This document shows positions 1-12,772 of a DNA stretch of 64,000 bases, piece by piece. How positions within the stretch are numbered: position 1 is the first letter of the stretch; each line of letters begins with the position of its first letter. A program made the position numbers and the translations under genes. Source of the stretch: Saxidomus purpurata. Its lineage: Eukaryota > Mollusca > Bivalvia > Venerida > Veneridae. The DNA is taken from positions 3,335,859 through 3,399,858 of the forward strand of contig JAFMSR010000015.1 of assembly GCA_022818135.1 (NCBI GenBank). Reading direction: 5' to 3'. The notes below the pieces were generated by a model. That model made no database searches. It saw only the letters and a list, made by a program, of their open reading frames with translations, and was not told the origin of the DNA.

Positions 1-394
1 AATGACAAAAGAAATCGTCACATTCAACATGGGTTACCACACGGACCAATATACACATATACCCATTTTCTCCAAAACACCGGTTTAACTGTTTCTTTAA
101 ACAAAGTATAATTTAAATTTCTTTCAATGCTTGGTGTTCAACTTGATATAAAGCCCTTTGTAGTGATTAAACTTACCATTTTATCATTTTTATATAATAC
201 TCATCTATCCACGAAGACAATAACCCTATATATTCAAGCGCTTTTACCACTTGTCGGAGGTAAACTCTGGACAACAGAATGCGTGGAGGTGTGTAAAATA
301 CTGATTTTTAATTGGTCAATCGATCGATTTGAATGACAGGCGGCGTCATGTTAATTGTTAGCTAGACTTTATAGAAATTGTTTTTGTTTAAAGA
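1..394. other. Non-coding stretch, nothing recognised
   Basis: AT-rich DNA with only short chance ORFs and no recognisable domain, RNA gene or repeat structure. Confidence 0.5.
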
Positions 395-395
395 A

Positions 396-480
396 CACCT
401 GGACCGGGAATCGACCCCGTGGCCCTTCGCATACAGACATGTAAGATCGAATGCTCAAGCGACTAAGCTACCGTGACATG
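396..480 (-). repeat. tRNA-derived SINE head or tRNA pseudogene
   Basis: On the minus strand this stretch has an A-box-like segment (GTAGCTTAGTCG) followed by a B-box-like GGTCGATTCCC, the internal Pol III promoter layout of tRNAs and tRNA-derived SINEs. The region between the boxes does not fold as a full cloverleaf by eye, so a SINE head or decayed tRNA is more likely than a working tRNA gene. Confidence 0.55.
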
Positions 481-936
481 TGCATCAGAAAAACAACCTT
501 AATCCTTGTTTTTCTTATCAAATATGTTTCTCGAATTATTAACTGTTATTCACTAGCCGAGAAAGGATAACTACTCTACACTAACCTTAACATTAACATT
601 AATTTTGCAGTAATAACATATCATAGATTTGAATTATTTACTTACTTAAATTATAAACCAATTCAAGAAAGACTGATAACGCAAAGTATTTTATTGAACT
701 GTCTCATTCGGCATTACCCAATTAAAAGGTGCCTTACTGCGTAAATTTATCGATTTAAAAATGTTTACATTTTACTTGTCATTTCATTGGCGGTTGAAAA
801 GTTCCAAACACTTCAAGTCAAAATCAAGCTTAATACGGTTGCGCCGAAAAAGCCGTTAGCATTATTATTACAATAGAATTGCTTTGGTCAGTCATTGTAT
901 TAGCCATAAGGTATGTCAACTTTTACAAATGGTTAA
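481..936. other. Non-coding stretch, nothing recognised
   Basis: AT-rich sequence without coding potential or recognisable elements. Confidence 0.45.
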
Positions 937-1145
937 TGCCATTACCTTCCAATACAAACTGAGAAAACTGTTTCACAAAAATGCGTACAATTTTCCAATG
1001 GCATTTTACGACAACACGTGTGTGGAAAAGCTTGGGAAAGACTTGTATCCGGCGTTCTATAATGCACCACTTTAACGTACAACATCGTGTGGTTAACTGT
1101 CTCATTCGTGCCAAAAACGGTTGTTCCCAAAACCTAAAATGTAAC
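937..1145 (+). repeat. Dispersed repeat, copy 1 (inverted relative to 12572-12772)
   Basis: About 200 bp matches the reverse complement of 12572-12772 with scattered differences; blocks such as ACAACACGTGTGTGGAAAAG are shared. Short ORFs exist on both strands in both copies but are interrupted, so this looks like an old interspersed element rather than a gene. Confidence 0.7.
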
Positions 1146-3680
1146 CAAATATGCAATTTAACTGATGTTCATGTACTAGTTGTTTGTATTTGATGTAGCA
1201 GTAATTTGAAATTGATTTATATGTATTACCTAGTAATGTTATAATGAGTCAAAGATGCATCTATTCCTCCGACCTAGGGAATGTTAGATAAACAGCATTG
1301 TATAGTAATTGTGTGTTTAAGACCCTGTTTCACTGTCTCATTCACGAAAGACCGTTTTGAAAACTCACCTTTTCCCACAATTTCTTACATTGTTTTCTTG
1401 AATATTATTATAATGATATATTCGTATTCTTTCTTCTTTCAAACCTCATATTCGCCGGGTCATATGCTTTCTTTTAAAGGTCAGAAAAGAATGATACTTC
1501 TAGATATATACATGTAGATGACATAATATTCGTGTCTAACAGATACCCCTTGTTTACAATAAGAACGAACGAGGTGTTACCACTTGTACGTAAGCTTGTG
1601 AACAAAGTTAGTTTGTGTACTTTAAAGGGGCATAACTAACAACAAGCAGATTATTTTTCAAAATGCTTAAAATGGGCTAAATATAGGTAAAATTGTAAAT
1701 GAATTTATTTTTCAAAAAACATGTATCGGGAAATGTTTCTTTTGTACACAAAATACCAATATATCGACCTTTGATAATAAATCGGTTTAACGACACTACA
1801 ACACATCTAATTTTGATAATTTTATTTACTACTGTACAAAATGTAGTTATTGGTTGAATCTTTTAGGTTTGTGGAAGATTATTTCCATTAACGTATTACT
1901 TTTTCAAAAATTATTTCAACATTCATAAAGTTTTAGGGTGTGGCTCTTTAAAAGTGAAATGTATCATGGCTTTATTAAGTCACCAGTTTTTGGCCTGGGG
2001 ACTGAAAGGCCCCTAGGCCTAAGTTAGCATACCACATTTCAAACACTGCAGACAATTTAACTGTGCTATGTGCGAATAACAACTGTAAACATGCGCTATG
2101 GGAAAGTAGTGCATGACAGACCAGATCAATCTTCTGTTTGAATGTGGCATACGATAAGAACATACAGTATTACAAATAAAAACAGTACATACAACTTCAA
2201 ACGATTGCAGAAAGGTCTATAGCTTACGGGCTGCATTACACATTTTTGTTTTTTTTTAGAAATTACTGCACTGTAAGCTGATTACGGAAGATAATCATAT
2301 GCATATCACGGAAAAGTACGGATATTTACGGAAATTTACGGAAGCGTACGGAGCACGATAGTTTGATTTTCAAATTTCTGATGCTATTTCATTGACAACT
2401 TTCTTATTTACGAACGATTAGATAGATATATATTTACTAAAAATAAATTTCTTTAAAAAAAAGAAGATTTAATTAACTTACACTCCGAGAAAGAACTCAC
2501 GTGATCAAAATCACCCGCCATTTATTGAGGACGCTGCATGTCAAGGCCCAGTGAACGGTTTCACCGATTACAACTACAAGGTAACCAAGAATCATTTTTG
2601 GTTTTCCCTGTTATACACATTGTACAGTACTGTATTTATATTTCATTGCTGGTATTGCTTTGTTTATTTCTGTTTCAAGGTTTTGTCCTTGGTACACAAT
2701 AATTTTCGATCCACATCAGATATCGCTTGAAGTTGAACAAAGTGCAGATCGAATTATTTTGATTGTTCTCTCAAACATTTGATATTGTTGACCATGTGAT
2801 TATTTTTCATTAAACGTGCGTTTTAAAATAAAACAAACTTCCCTGCCACCCATATATTTGTGAATCATTTATTCTGTGTCATATTCTAAATTTCGTCCTC
2901 TGCACATTTCGACCCGCGCTTTAGGTAAGGTTCAGCACAAATCACGAAGGTCAAAAGTTGTTTTTAGGGGAGTTAATTTAGAGCCCCAGGCCCTCTGCGC
3001 TCACAGCGCTTTGATTATGTTTTATATATTCATTTAATTAAAGCTCTGTCAACATCAATTGATATACTGTATCAGTAAAGTCCCAGTATTTATTTTAGCA
3101 GGCGACTGAATGGTCTCAAAAATTAAAGTATAAGAATGTAAAAAAGCGGGTCATACTTGACAAATGCAGATGTTACTGTCGTAAATATTAGGACAAACTC
3201 ATGCATTGGAAATAAAAGGTCATTATTTTGTTTAATTAGCTTAAATTAAATTTAAACACATTAACGTTTGAAGGAATACATACTACAGGGTAATCATGTT
3301 ATAACCTCATGTAACTTTTTCTAATTGTTTATAAAAAAAACCAGCATTCCAAACTACAAATCTAAAAGATTTGTTGATTCAACATTGATATGGACATAAA
3401 ACATATCTATTAATTGACTCAGCCAATAATACTTACAACATGTTCTCTATATGACGTCCAAATAGTGTTAAAAAGACGTTGAGTCTCTTTTAAAAAATTC
3501 AGATCACTCTGTCAACTGATTCTGTCTGTATTCACAAGCTGCATATTTAAAGTTTAGTGACTTTATTATCTTATGCATATCTTTTTGCATAATTTTTATA
3601 ACCGTAACCTTCAAAATAACTTTCAAAATAAACTCCATCTCTGCTTTGACATCAACATATGGAACAAACCACATTTTTTT
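1146..3680. other. Non-coding stretch
   Basis: No gene recognised. A loose cluster of TACGGAA words lies at about 2284-2350. The remainder is AT-rich unique-looking DNA. Confidence 0.45.
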
Positions 3681-3982
3681 ACGGTGGCCGTAAAGTGACA
3701 TGTGATACATTTTTTTTATTTCGTAATTACGAAATACATTTCGTATAAACGAAATAAGATTTCGTAAAAACGAAATAACATTTCGTTTAAACGAAATAAC
3801 ATTTCGTTTAAACGAAATAAATACATTGTGGTAAAACGAAATGTTATTTCGTAAAAACGAAATCTTATTCGTTTTTACGAAATAAGATTTCGTTTTTACG
3901 AAATAAGATTTCGTAAAAACGAAATGTATTTCGTAATTACGAAATAAAAAAAAAGTATCACATGTCACTTCACGGGCACCGT
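3681..3982. mobile_element. Foldback (MITE-like) element made of TTTCGT palindromes
   Basis: The ends form an inverted repeat of about 28 bp (left begins ACGGTGGCCGTAAAGTGAC, right ends with its near-complement GTCACTTCACGGGCACCGT). Between them, 3718-3947 is a run of short palindromes of the type TTTCGTNNNNACGAAA, and the two halves of the run are largely complementary, so the whole element can fold into one long hairpin. It encodes no transposase and is presumably non-autonomous. A minus-strand ORF through it is a by-product of the repeat. Confidence 0.75.
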
Positions 3983-6900
3983 ATTTTTTCACGTTCATTT
4001 CAATGTATTAAAAACTTTTATATCATATGACTTTTATGGTACACCAATTTCGCAAATCGATCAAGTTTTTACAATTTTAGAAAAAAGATTAAAGTAGTAT
4101 CATCCTGTACTAACATTTAAGAAATTAAACATTAGCTACTCAGTATAATACCAATCAATTCTTTTCTTGTGTATGAATATGTAACCATGTTTTCCACGTG
4201 ACTATTTTAGATTAAAATCGAAGATAAATATAGACAATAAATCAACCGTGAAATAATATAAATAGAGGTCAGGAGAATGAGGATAATGTGTCCGAGTTAT
4301 CTGAAAATGATATGGCAGCTAAGATATTTAGGTACATGTACTGAAATGATTTTTTTACGGAATTCGAAGTTTGTGATGTTAAGGTTATAAAAATTATTAC
4401 TTTGTACATTTGGTGTACAAATATATGAAAAGACTGTGAAAGATATTGTATGTTATAAATGTTCCCAGTCTACACGACAGACGGGGAGAACACGGCTAAT
4501 TTCATCAAATACGGAAATGTTGATACGAATGGTTGTATTCTACCGTATTAGATTATTTATATGAATATCTTATAAATGTCTATTATGCGTAGAAGTAATT
4601 ATGAAATCTGACATATGGTTTACATGCATAGGCGTCTTTAATTCTTTTGGGGTAACACAACATATATAAACTTGAAAACCGTATTGCTGAAAAGTAATAA
4701 GGTTGTCAAATACAAATATTCATTTTGTCCGTATATTAAAATTATAAAAAGCACTTACCGCTGACGATAGAAACAAAATTTGCCAAAAACTCATCATTTT
4801 TCAGTTCCTAAAAAGGGGTTAAGCACGTCAAATACGTGTCCTAATATAAACTAAAACCTGTTAAACTACTCGTTCAAAATTGTAATAATTATATACAAAA
4901 TTATAACTTTATAAATGAATATTATCTTGCTATTAGTAGTATCTATTGTCTTCGTTTATCAGTGTATTGTTTAAACGCCTGTTTTGCCCAATATTTAACT
5001 AATTCATTAAAATTTGAACCTGATAAGAAGTACTACCACTCGAAAACCACAGTCTCAATCTACGTATTAACAATTCATTAGTATTAGTATTGATAATGAA
5101 GAAAGGAAATAATTTACCAGATAGAATTGAATAAAACGTGATATAATTAAATACATGTATGTTTTACACAAAATTATTAAATACAATAATGATAGAATTG
5201 TGTTCTATTTACTCTAAAACATGTTGAAGTATACCTTTCTTTCATATCTTATGTCGCCTTTTCACGAAAAGCGTTGTTCGAAAGTGCTCCTCATTTTATT
5301 TTGTAATATCATTGAAAAATACTGTGCTATACCATAAAGCTTTCGATTAACAAAAACAAGGTTAGGAATGGTTTTCTTACACATTTAGGTTTCGCCGATA
5401 AAACATAATCTCGTTCGGTACAATCAGTGCTAGATATGTAATTCAACATCTAAAGTTATTTAAGGACATTTTGTACTGGCATGAAATCGCCCTGCATCTG
5501 CATTCCGCTATGAGTGACAGGTAGGAATTATGTGTATAAAATCATTCAAGGATAGAAACATTAATTTTAAACACTTTTTTATACATTTTCTCTGCAACAG
5601 TATAGGCTGTTAAAGTCGACCATGATAATTGTTTGTTTATAAATATTAATCGGATTAGTCCAAAACAATAAATTACGGAAAAATATTTTGATACTATTTA
5701 TATTGATTTTATTATTTCCCAAACTATTTAACTTCTTAAAGCAAAATTAAAATCTGCTACAGTAGTCTAAAGGCAGCCAATCCAGTTTGGCCAATTTACT
5801 TGCATTTAGTCATGAAAAAATAATTTTTTTATTATGATAAGACATATTCTACAGAATACGGTCTATAACAGTAGCTAATGTCTCTGATCGCTTCCAAGCA
5901 ATTCTGTCACGCTGGTCAGACAAATATAGAACTGCTACTTATAAATACACAAACTGACAGTTAGTGACTGCAGCAATACTGACGATCTGTACGAACTGTA
6001 AGCATTTTGAACTCAACTAAACCTATGAGCTTAAAATCCATACTGTAACAGTGTTTTATATACGCACTTTCGATGTAGGACATGCCAACTAGAAGTACAC
6101 ACTTGCCTCATACCACTCTGTATATTCAAGTCAAGTCAGAATACCATTTCACGTATTCAGCTTATTACATCTTTTTACGTGACTCAAATTTGACAGTAAT
6201 CATTATGGATTTATTTTGGTCCTTTATGACTGGTTATATTTTTTTCATTCCTTCCGTGAGTTACAATGCCAAGTCGAAAATTAACATTGACCAACTACGG
6301 CGAATCTTCAAACTGTGCTTACTTTATATCTAAGTAAACAGCGGCACATATTTTTAATTCAGGTTAATTTTGAAAAATGTTTCCTCGAGATCACGCGCAC
6401 GACAGTCTTCTTGGTAACTTTAAGCAAACTTTTGTTTAAAAAAAAAAAGCACGAACAAAATAAAAAACAACACACTATTACAGATCTATCAATATACTGC
6501 GCGTGCGCAATACGCGGTTCTCCAAACTGTACATGTGCACAGTTTTACCAGGAGGTACAATCAGAATATTTTGTAAATGTCGGTATGCTACTTTATGCAA
6601 AATAAAAGCAGTCTAAAGCGGAATATTGAACACTTTTATGGCATATAAGTTTGATAACGGTACCTCATTGCATTTATGCTAATGTGAGATTTTACTCCGC
6701 CTCGAACTGGTATGTGCGTGTGTTTGCTCTGTTCCTTAATCGAATTAAAGTTGGACTAGTTACTATACATAATATTCACATAATATATGAATAGCAAAGT
6801 TTTTACTGATATACACTCCTTGTAAACCACTCTTGACCCTAAAATCTATAAGCGATACATCGTTTGTCTGACCTTTCTTACAAAACAAAATATACAGAGA

Positions 6901-9239
6901 AATCGTCTGACAACCTGATAGCTATTACTGTTTATTCTCTTTTGACTACATATTTCAAGTAGTAAGGTAATGTTGTGCTAAATGAACCACACAGTTTTGT
7001 ATATAATATACCGTCATTAAAAAGCAGATAGTATCACACACAAATAGCAAGCCATCGCACCTTCGAACTGTAACAGTTGCTGACGTTGCAATGCTTTATC
7101 CGTGTGAGGCGTTGGCGCGAAACTAAATATATACTTAAGGACAAAAATTATGTCCATATAATTAAAGTAACACAAAAACTGAAATTTGATATTTTATTCA
7201 TAATTAGAAAAGAATAAGAATATCATCATGCTCGAATCAATTTATACATTTTCAATGTTCCTGACGTCGAATAGAATGTTCATGGGCGTTAAACGCACGC
7301 GCAACATGTGTTATAAGCTCACTGACCTCCAGTCGACATAAAAGGCGCACAGTTTGCTATCTTGAAAGCTTCGTAATAACAACATAAGTTGAGTATTTGC
7401 CTAAAGTTTTACGTCTTTAGATAGGACTATCCTTTGGTAACAAAAATCACTTTAATTTTTTGTGATTATAAACTTCATGTACAAAACTTTAGATAAATGT
7501 GAAATCCATAGTTTATGCTGTCACGGTTGACTGCATGTTTTTGTATAGAATTCTTAACACCTTGTGATGTAGCAAGTAATCTGTCTCAAAATACAAATTT
7601 GCAAATAAGATATTAAAAGTAACGTACAATTAAAATTTAATTAAACAATTTTGAACCGGACAGAACTTTTGTAGTATAGTTATAATCACACAGGTGAGCA
7701 GAATCTCAATAGCAACATTTTAATGTGAAAATGGTCAAAAAAATCTAAATGGTCACAAATATGAAACAATTTTACTCAATAAGTATAAAAACTTAAATGG
7801 TCACAAATATGAAACAATTTTACTCAATAATCGAAGAAAGTGAAATACTAACTCAAATATGAAATAGTTTGACCCTATATGTTCGACAAATGTGAAAAGC
7901 AGTTAAAGTTTTTAGATATTGAATCAAACTATTTCACATTTGTAACCGATTTCATGTGTCAGCTAATATATACTTTTTTGATATAAATGTTCTATCCTAC
8001 AGCTGATGCTCAATTTAATTTAGTTTCTTGGTTATTGTTAAATCTTTAGAGAATAGTTCATTATCTCTCTGCTGGTGCAGTGATCTTATTGCTTGGGTAG
8101 CAATTCATTGTTTTTTTTTATCATCATCAATTATTTGTAATAAGTATCAAAAGTTGTGAAATTTAAGGTTAAACATCCAATTGTTGCATTGTGTGTTCAG
8201 TCATTATCATTATTACATAATAATGAATTAGTGTGTGTCTAACGGATAAGCTCGCCCTCGATCTAAATCCTGTCCTCACATTAAATTATCAATTTCTTTA
8301 TTGTAACAATACAGTCAGATAAACAAGTACTTTTACAAGTGTTTATGTGACTACATGAATCATATATATCATTCTTAATGTGTTATCTACAGATATAGTA
8401 TGACATATTTACATCTGTATAGCTTTTAACAGGTGTATTTTGAAATTCAATGAGAGACCGTCTGTTTTGAATTAATTGATAATTCAATATGGTATTATGT
8501 AATAGATTTCTTATAATTTATATGTAAAGTCAAATATAAGGCCATTAAGCATCGTACATAGTACATGTTTGAATTCAGTTGGACACGTACACAATGTGTC
8601 TCTGTTGAAACACATTATATGTATTCACAGGTCTGACTCTCCGGTAGTGCTCTCTATTCCTTTGACTGTGAAAAAATTAACAAAATACTTGATATCAGCA
8701 AGGGACACAAAACATAAAAAGCTTTCACAAAAATATAAAACAAGAGTTTTGCATCAGCGCAAATTGCAAATTGACTTTTGGCCTCGAAAAGCGTAAAGAC
8801 TTAATATAGTAAACGAACATTGTAAGAGTTTCGTTTGAACTATGACGTAGTGAAAATGCTCATACGGTATTGGTTCTGTTTTACATGGTTTGGAATGTTT
8901 AAAATATACCTGTAAGTGAAGACGTCAGTCAGTGTCACAAGTCTGAATATAAGTGTTGATTGCCATACACTCCAAAAGAAAGCGCAATCGTAGATTGTCG
9001 ACGTCAGTTCCGGATTTTAATGTAAATACACGTCATAAGCCTTTTTAGTGAATCCATATTTTTTAAACAAACCGCAACATAAGACAGAGGGTGGTTACAC
9101 ACGCTTACAATGACAATTTCGTGTTAAGGTTAGCTACTAAATCAAAATATACTTAAAGGCAAAAGAAACACAACTTTTTGAATTTGTAATCTTTGTAAAA
9201 ACAAAAGGACCAAGATGACCCTATATCACTCACCCGACT
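3983..9239. other. Long non-coding stretch
   Basis: AT-rich DNA with no ORF that resembles a protein family. It contains a roughly 48-bp direct duplication at 7745-7830. No RNA gene, array or element boundary was recognised elsewhere in it. Confidence 0.4.
7745..7830. repeat. Two-copy tandem repeat, period about 48 bp
   Basis: The block TAAATGGTCACAAATATGAA and the following CAATTTTACTCAATAA occur twice in direct orientation, starting near 7746 and 7794. Confidence 0.7.
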
Positions 9240-9705
9240 ACCATTGGCTATAATACAAGGGGTCATGATTTTAACATAATTCGAGGTCCACTACACAATG
9301 GTTAGTAACATTCCAAATATCTAAGCTCTGCTTGTGGGTCTTGTGTTTTTCCCCTATATAAGCCTATGTGAAATCAAGTGAACCCCCATCCTTGGAAGGG
9401 TTAATTTTAACCTGGGGGTCATGATTTGAACAATCTTACTGAAGGTCCACAAGACAATGCTACATTTTGCTAGTTTTTCTCATTTGTTGCCATAGCAACC
9501 AGAGTTCTTCATGGAAATAAACTTTTTGAACAACTTTGATAGAGCTTAATGCAAGGTACATCCCTGCAAAGTTTCATCAACATTGGTCTAGTGGTTTCAG
9601 AGGAGATGTCGTTTGAAGTAAATGATGAACGGACGGACGACGTACGACGGGCCCCAAACGGTGAGTGATCCTAATAGCTTAGCTGGCACTTTGTGCCAGG
9701 TGAGC
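9240..9705. repeat. Old interspersed repeat with ACGGACGGACG tract
   Basis: The segment has the texture of common invertebrate dispersed repeats: GTTGCCATAGCAACC, a tract GAACGGACGGACGACG near 9628, and a terminal GCTTAGCTGGCACTTTGTGC. A related CCGTCCGTC tract occurs at 55787-55815. Family name and exact ends cannot be given from this window. Confidence 0.4.
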
Positions 9706-9807
9706 TAAAACGGCGGCACGCATTTTTTCATGAATTCTTGCAGGTGGCAAAGTTCGTTATCAGGCTACATACATTTATAAAATCACTATGAACTTATTCA
9801 TTTAAAG

Positions 9808-9976
9808 CTGTTTGCAATTTGCGCCGGAAGATCTATCTCTTAGTACAAACCTCAGTTTAACCGAGCACATTAATTTTAGGTTCAACGGTAAGGATGCATT
9901 TTCTGATGCCAGTCAGCATATGTATACTATTGAGCCCTACTACAATACATCAATAGATGAATTTCAAAACAGAGTG
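9808..9976 (+). CDS. Candidate upstream exon of the DSL/EGF/ZP gene (uncertain)
   Basis: Open stretch preceded by a weak acceptor (TTTAAAG) and followed by a possible donor (GTG|GTACTG). Its start phase (2) and end phase (0) equal those of the exon at 23467-23659, and the peptide has a similar texture (an NLSL versus NASV block, then a tyrosine- and proline-bearing stretch, then an arginine near the end). That would fit an upstream copy of the same module. A second donor lies inside it (AACG|GTAAGG). The resemblance is weak and the linking exon was not found. Confidence 0.25.
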
Positions 9977-11469
9977 GTACTGTACAATATTTAATGTAAC
10001 GTTTAAACCTCGGTAGACTTAACATTGGTTATTGATTTGATGCTTGTTCGTCGGGAAAACCACTTTTAAAAATTCTCTGCCATATGAATTTGTACCACTC
10101 GATCATTTTGAAATTCTTGTAACGGAAGTATCTACACAATGTCTTCATAAATTCAAGACATGAGAGCTTTCGTGAATCGATAGCTAAAAACAAGCCGGCA
10201 GATTGACAAGCAAAAAATGAAGGGCAGGTGTTGCGTTAGAAGTTTTGTTTAATATAGTTAATGGGTGCTAAGATATTTATAAAAGTAAAGACCTTTACAT
10301 TAACATATAGTTATTTGACATACATTCATTGTTTTCTTTTCATAAAGTTACTGACATATCATTGATGTACATATTGAAGTTTATAAGACTAGTAACACTT
10401 TTATTTATCAGATTTGGATATTTAACCACTGAAACATTGATAACGGTTAACAAAAGATACCACTTATTGCAAGATAACCTTATTATTAGGTAATATCTAA
10501 CGTATAAATTCGCTCACCTAAGAAACAAGTTTTCATTCGGGTCGTACCGATTATAGCCTCTTTAGAGGATGGTGGACCTAATAAGCACGATTACAAACAA
10601 ACAAACAAGTTTTCATGGTATGCTTAAAGGATTATTGGATGACTGTTCGCATGTTTGTCATCAACAACTGCTGTTTACCTTCTAGCGTCTGTATTCTAAT
10701 GCAATTTAAAACTGTTCGTAATTTATCGAGTGTCTTCATTTTTATACGGATCCAAATCATTTGGTCATGCATGTATTGCGCTAGGCAGAAAAAGAAATAC
10801 CCTTTGAGGTCAGTCAAGTGCGACTACTGGCTAACATGGACTGAGATGTTTATAGTAATGGGGTTTGATTTATAAAACTGAGTCAGACGTGTTTCACAAT
10901 TTTGAGCCTTCATGAAATAGGAATGGAATGCGTCGAATTCTGTTTTGAGCGGTATTGGATGTTTATTTTTCAGTTAAATGCTCATTACTCATATTAACGT
11001 GGTGTATTTTACTTTGTTTACGTTATACAAATTAATATAGTTCCTTGAAGCGTTTGTTTTTTCGCTAATCATAATCATGCCTGCATGTACATAATTGTAA
11101 AATTGTACACACTGTCTAGAACTATTGCGCATGGTTTTATATAAAATGCGACTCCATGCGTCTACTCTAAAGATATCAAGTTTTCAATAACATTTTCATT
11201 AGTCCTTGTCTAGATCTATGCCATCTAGAAGTAAATAAAGGTTTGAATTTAGTATGAGCTCAAAATGGAGATGTTTACGCTTGTTATTTTGGTGGTTATA
11301 AAGGAGTTTTTTCTTACCTTGTGCATATTATTTTAGCAATGGTACTCAGATGAGCGTTATAGGACGGTCATCCCCTATCTTGTCATTTACATTTGTACGA
11401 AAATAGACATATTTAAGCTATCTGTTTCAGTTTACGTTATTTACTTACTTTTACCTTCTAAAAATAGTT
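9977..11469. other. Non-coding stretch
   Basis: No gene recognised; AT-rich sequence with chance ORFs on both strands. Confidence 0.4.
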
Positions 11470-11514
11470 ATGGAATCTATGTATATGTTCTGGCTTTTGT
11501 TTCTTACAACAGTG
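11470..11514 (+). CDS. Candidate signal-peptide first exon
   Basis: ATG at 11470 opens a 15-codon stretch with three in-frame Met codons and a hydrophobic run (FWLLFLTTV), ending at a strong donor GTG|GTAAGT in phase 0. This is what a signal-peptide exon looks like. It cannot splice directly to 13661, which needs phase 2, so an intervening phase 0-to-2 exon would be required. That is the phase of the exon at 23884 in the second module, which makes the idea plausible. A chance match is possible. Confidence 0.3.
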
Positions 11515-11571
11515 GTAAGTATTTTATCACAGTCTTGGAACTTATTATTTGCAGCTCACTCACTATGTTAG

Positions 11572-11800
11572 ATGTAGAACCGCCTTATTGAAGTGGTTTG
11601 CGTTCGCCGCAGGATCGGAGGGTCCCGGGTTCGACTCCCAACAGTGCCAAGTAGTTGTAGTGTCCTAAGGCAAAATAGTTCCACATTGCCGCTCCCTCTT
11701 GGAGGTAGATTCCATCTGGAGTGAGTCTCGAGAGCAATTAATATAAGTTGAAAGAACTTGTCTCGCAATCGAGTAAATAAATAAGTAAATATAACTATTT
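11572..11800 (+). repeat. tRNA-derived SINE
   Basis: The B box GGGTTCGACTCCC lies at about 11628. It is followed by a central domain containing GTGTCCTAAGGCAAAA and CCACATTGCCGCTCCC, and a tail ending in repeated AATAAATAAGT. The same central domain occurs in the SINE at 34185-34445, so the two belong to one family. Confidence 0.65.
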
Positions 11801-12571
11801 TAGATTTAACAAAAACAGTTGATAAAATTAATCTGATATATATCTGATTTATTACCTTCTTAGATGTCAATTAAACCAGTAAATAGATCTTATAATAAGA
11901 AATCGGGCATTTGTAATTGTCAAACGGAAACCCTTTTCTAACCTTCGCACATACCCGTTTAACGCTTTTCAGGCTCATTTTGATTGGCTATATTGTATAA
12001 ATTGAATATTTTGTTTCAAGAGCTTTGAATGGTACGGACCCATTTGGTTGTTTTAGTAAAACAGTAGAAAGTGTGGAAACAGTAGAAACTGTGGAAACAA
12101 GTCTCTGATTGCTGTAATGGAACTATATTTTACCTTGTCGGTAACCTTGAAAATGCGACTTAATCTTATATGTTGATGTTAATTGGCTGAACAGGCTCCT
12201 ATTGAGAATGCTGGTACCACTTCTGAGAAAAGACAGGCAAAGCACTTTAGCCCGCATAATTTACACCTTCGAATTCCTATAATTTCTCAGGCGAATAAAT
12301 ACTAATGAATTTATATTGATCATGTGATAAGAAGGAATGCATGACCAGCAATTGTAATGCTATATCATAAAAATAGTTTGTTGTAGAAAAAAATGAATAC
12401 CTTTGTAAGGTTCAAACAAATTGCAAATATCTCTTTTAATGGTAGCATCCAAATGCTCATTAGAGCTTCAGCGTTAAACACAAAGAGCATTCTGGAACCG
12501 AAAGTATTTTTCCGCGCATATACCCTTTGATGTCATATAAAAGTCATGCAATTATCATATACATGAAATAA

Positions 12572-12772
12572 AATTTCAGATCTTTGGAACGACAGTTTTT
12601 GGCATGAATGAGACAGTTTACCACACGATGTTGTACGTTAAAGTGGTGCATTATAGAATTCCGGATGAGAGCCTTTCCCAAACTTTTCCACACACGTGTT
12701 GTCATAAAATGCCACTTGAAAATTGTACACATTTTTGTGAAACAGTTTTCTCCGTTTGCGTTGGAAGGTAGA
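12572..12772 (-). repeat. Dispersed repeat, copy 2 (inverted relative to 937-1145)
   Basis: Reverse-complement match to 937-1145 over about 200 bp. The two copies differ by scattered substitutions and short indels. Confidence 0.7.

Noticed and set aside
884..1193. Possible small gene
   Set aside because: The inverted copy at 12572-12772 carries frameshifts and substitutions without codon bias; behaves like a dispersed repeat.
3504..3998. 164-codon minus-strand ORF
   Set aside because: Runs through the foldback element; the peptide is just repeated translation of the TTTCGT palindromes.
11336..11514. Longer open reading through 11336-11514 as an exon behind ATTTTAG
   Set aside because: Open in one frame but would end in phase 1 at the 11515 donor, which does not fit 13661; the peptide looks like random hydrophobic sequence.
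12190..12305. Candidate missing phase 0-to-2 exon (open after an AG at about 12196)
   Set aside because: Open for about 36 codons but has no donor in the needed phase and no likeness to the exon at 23884.
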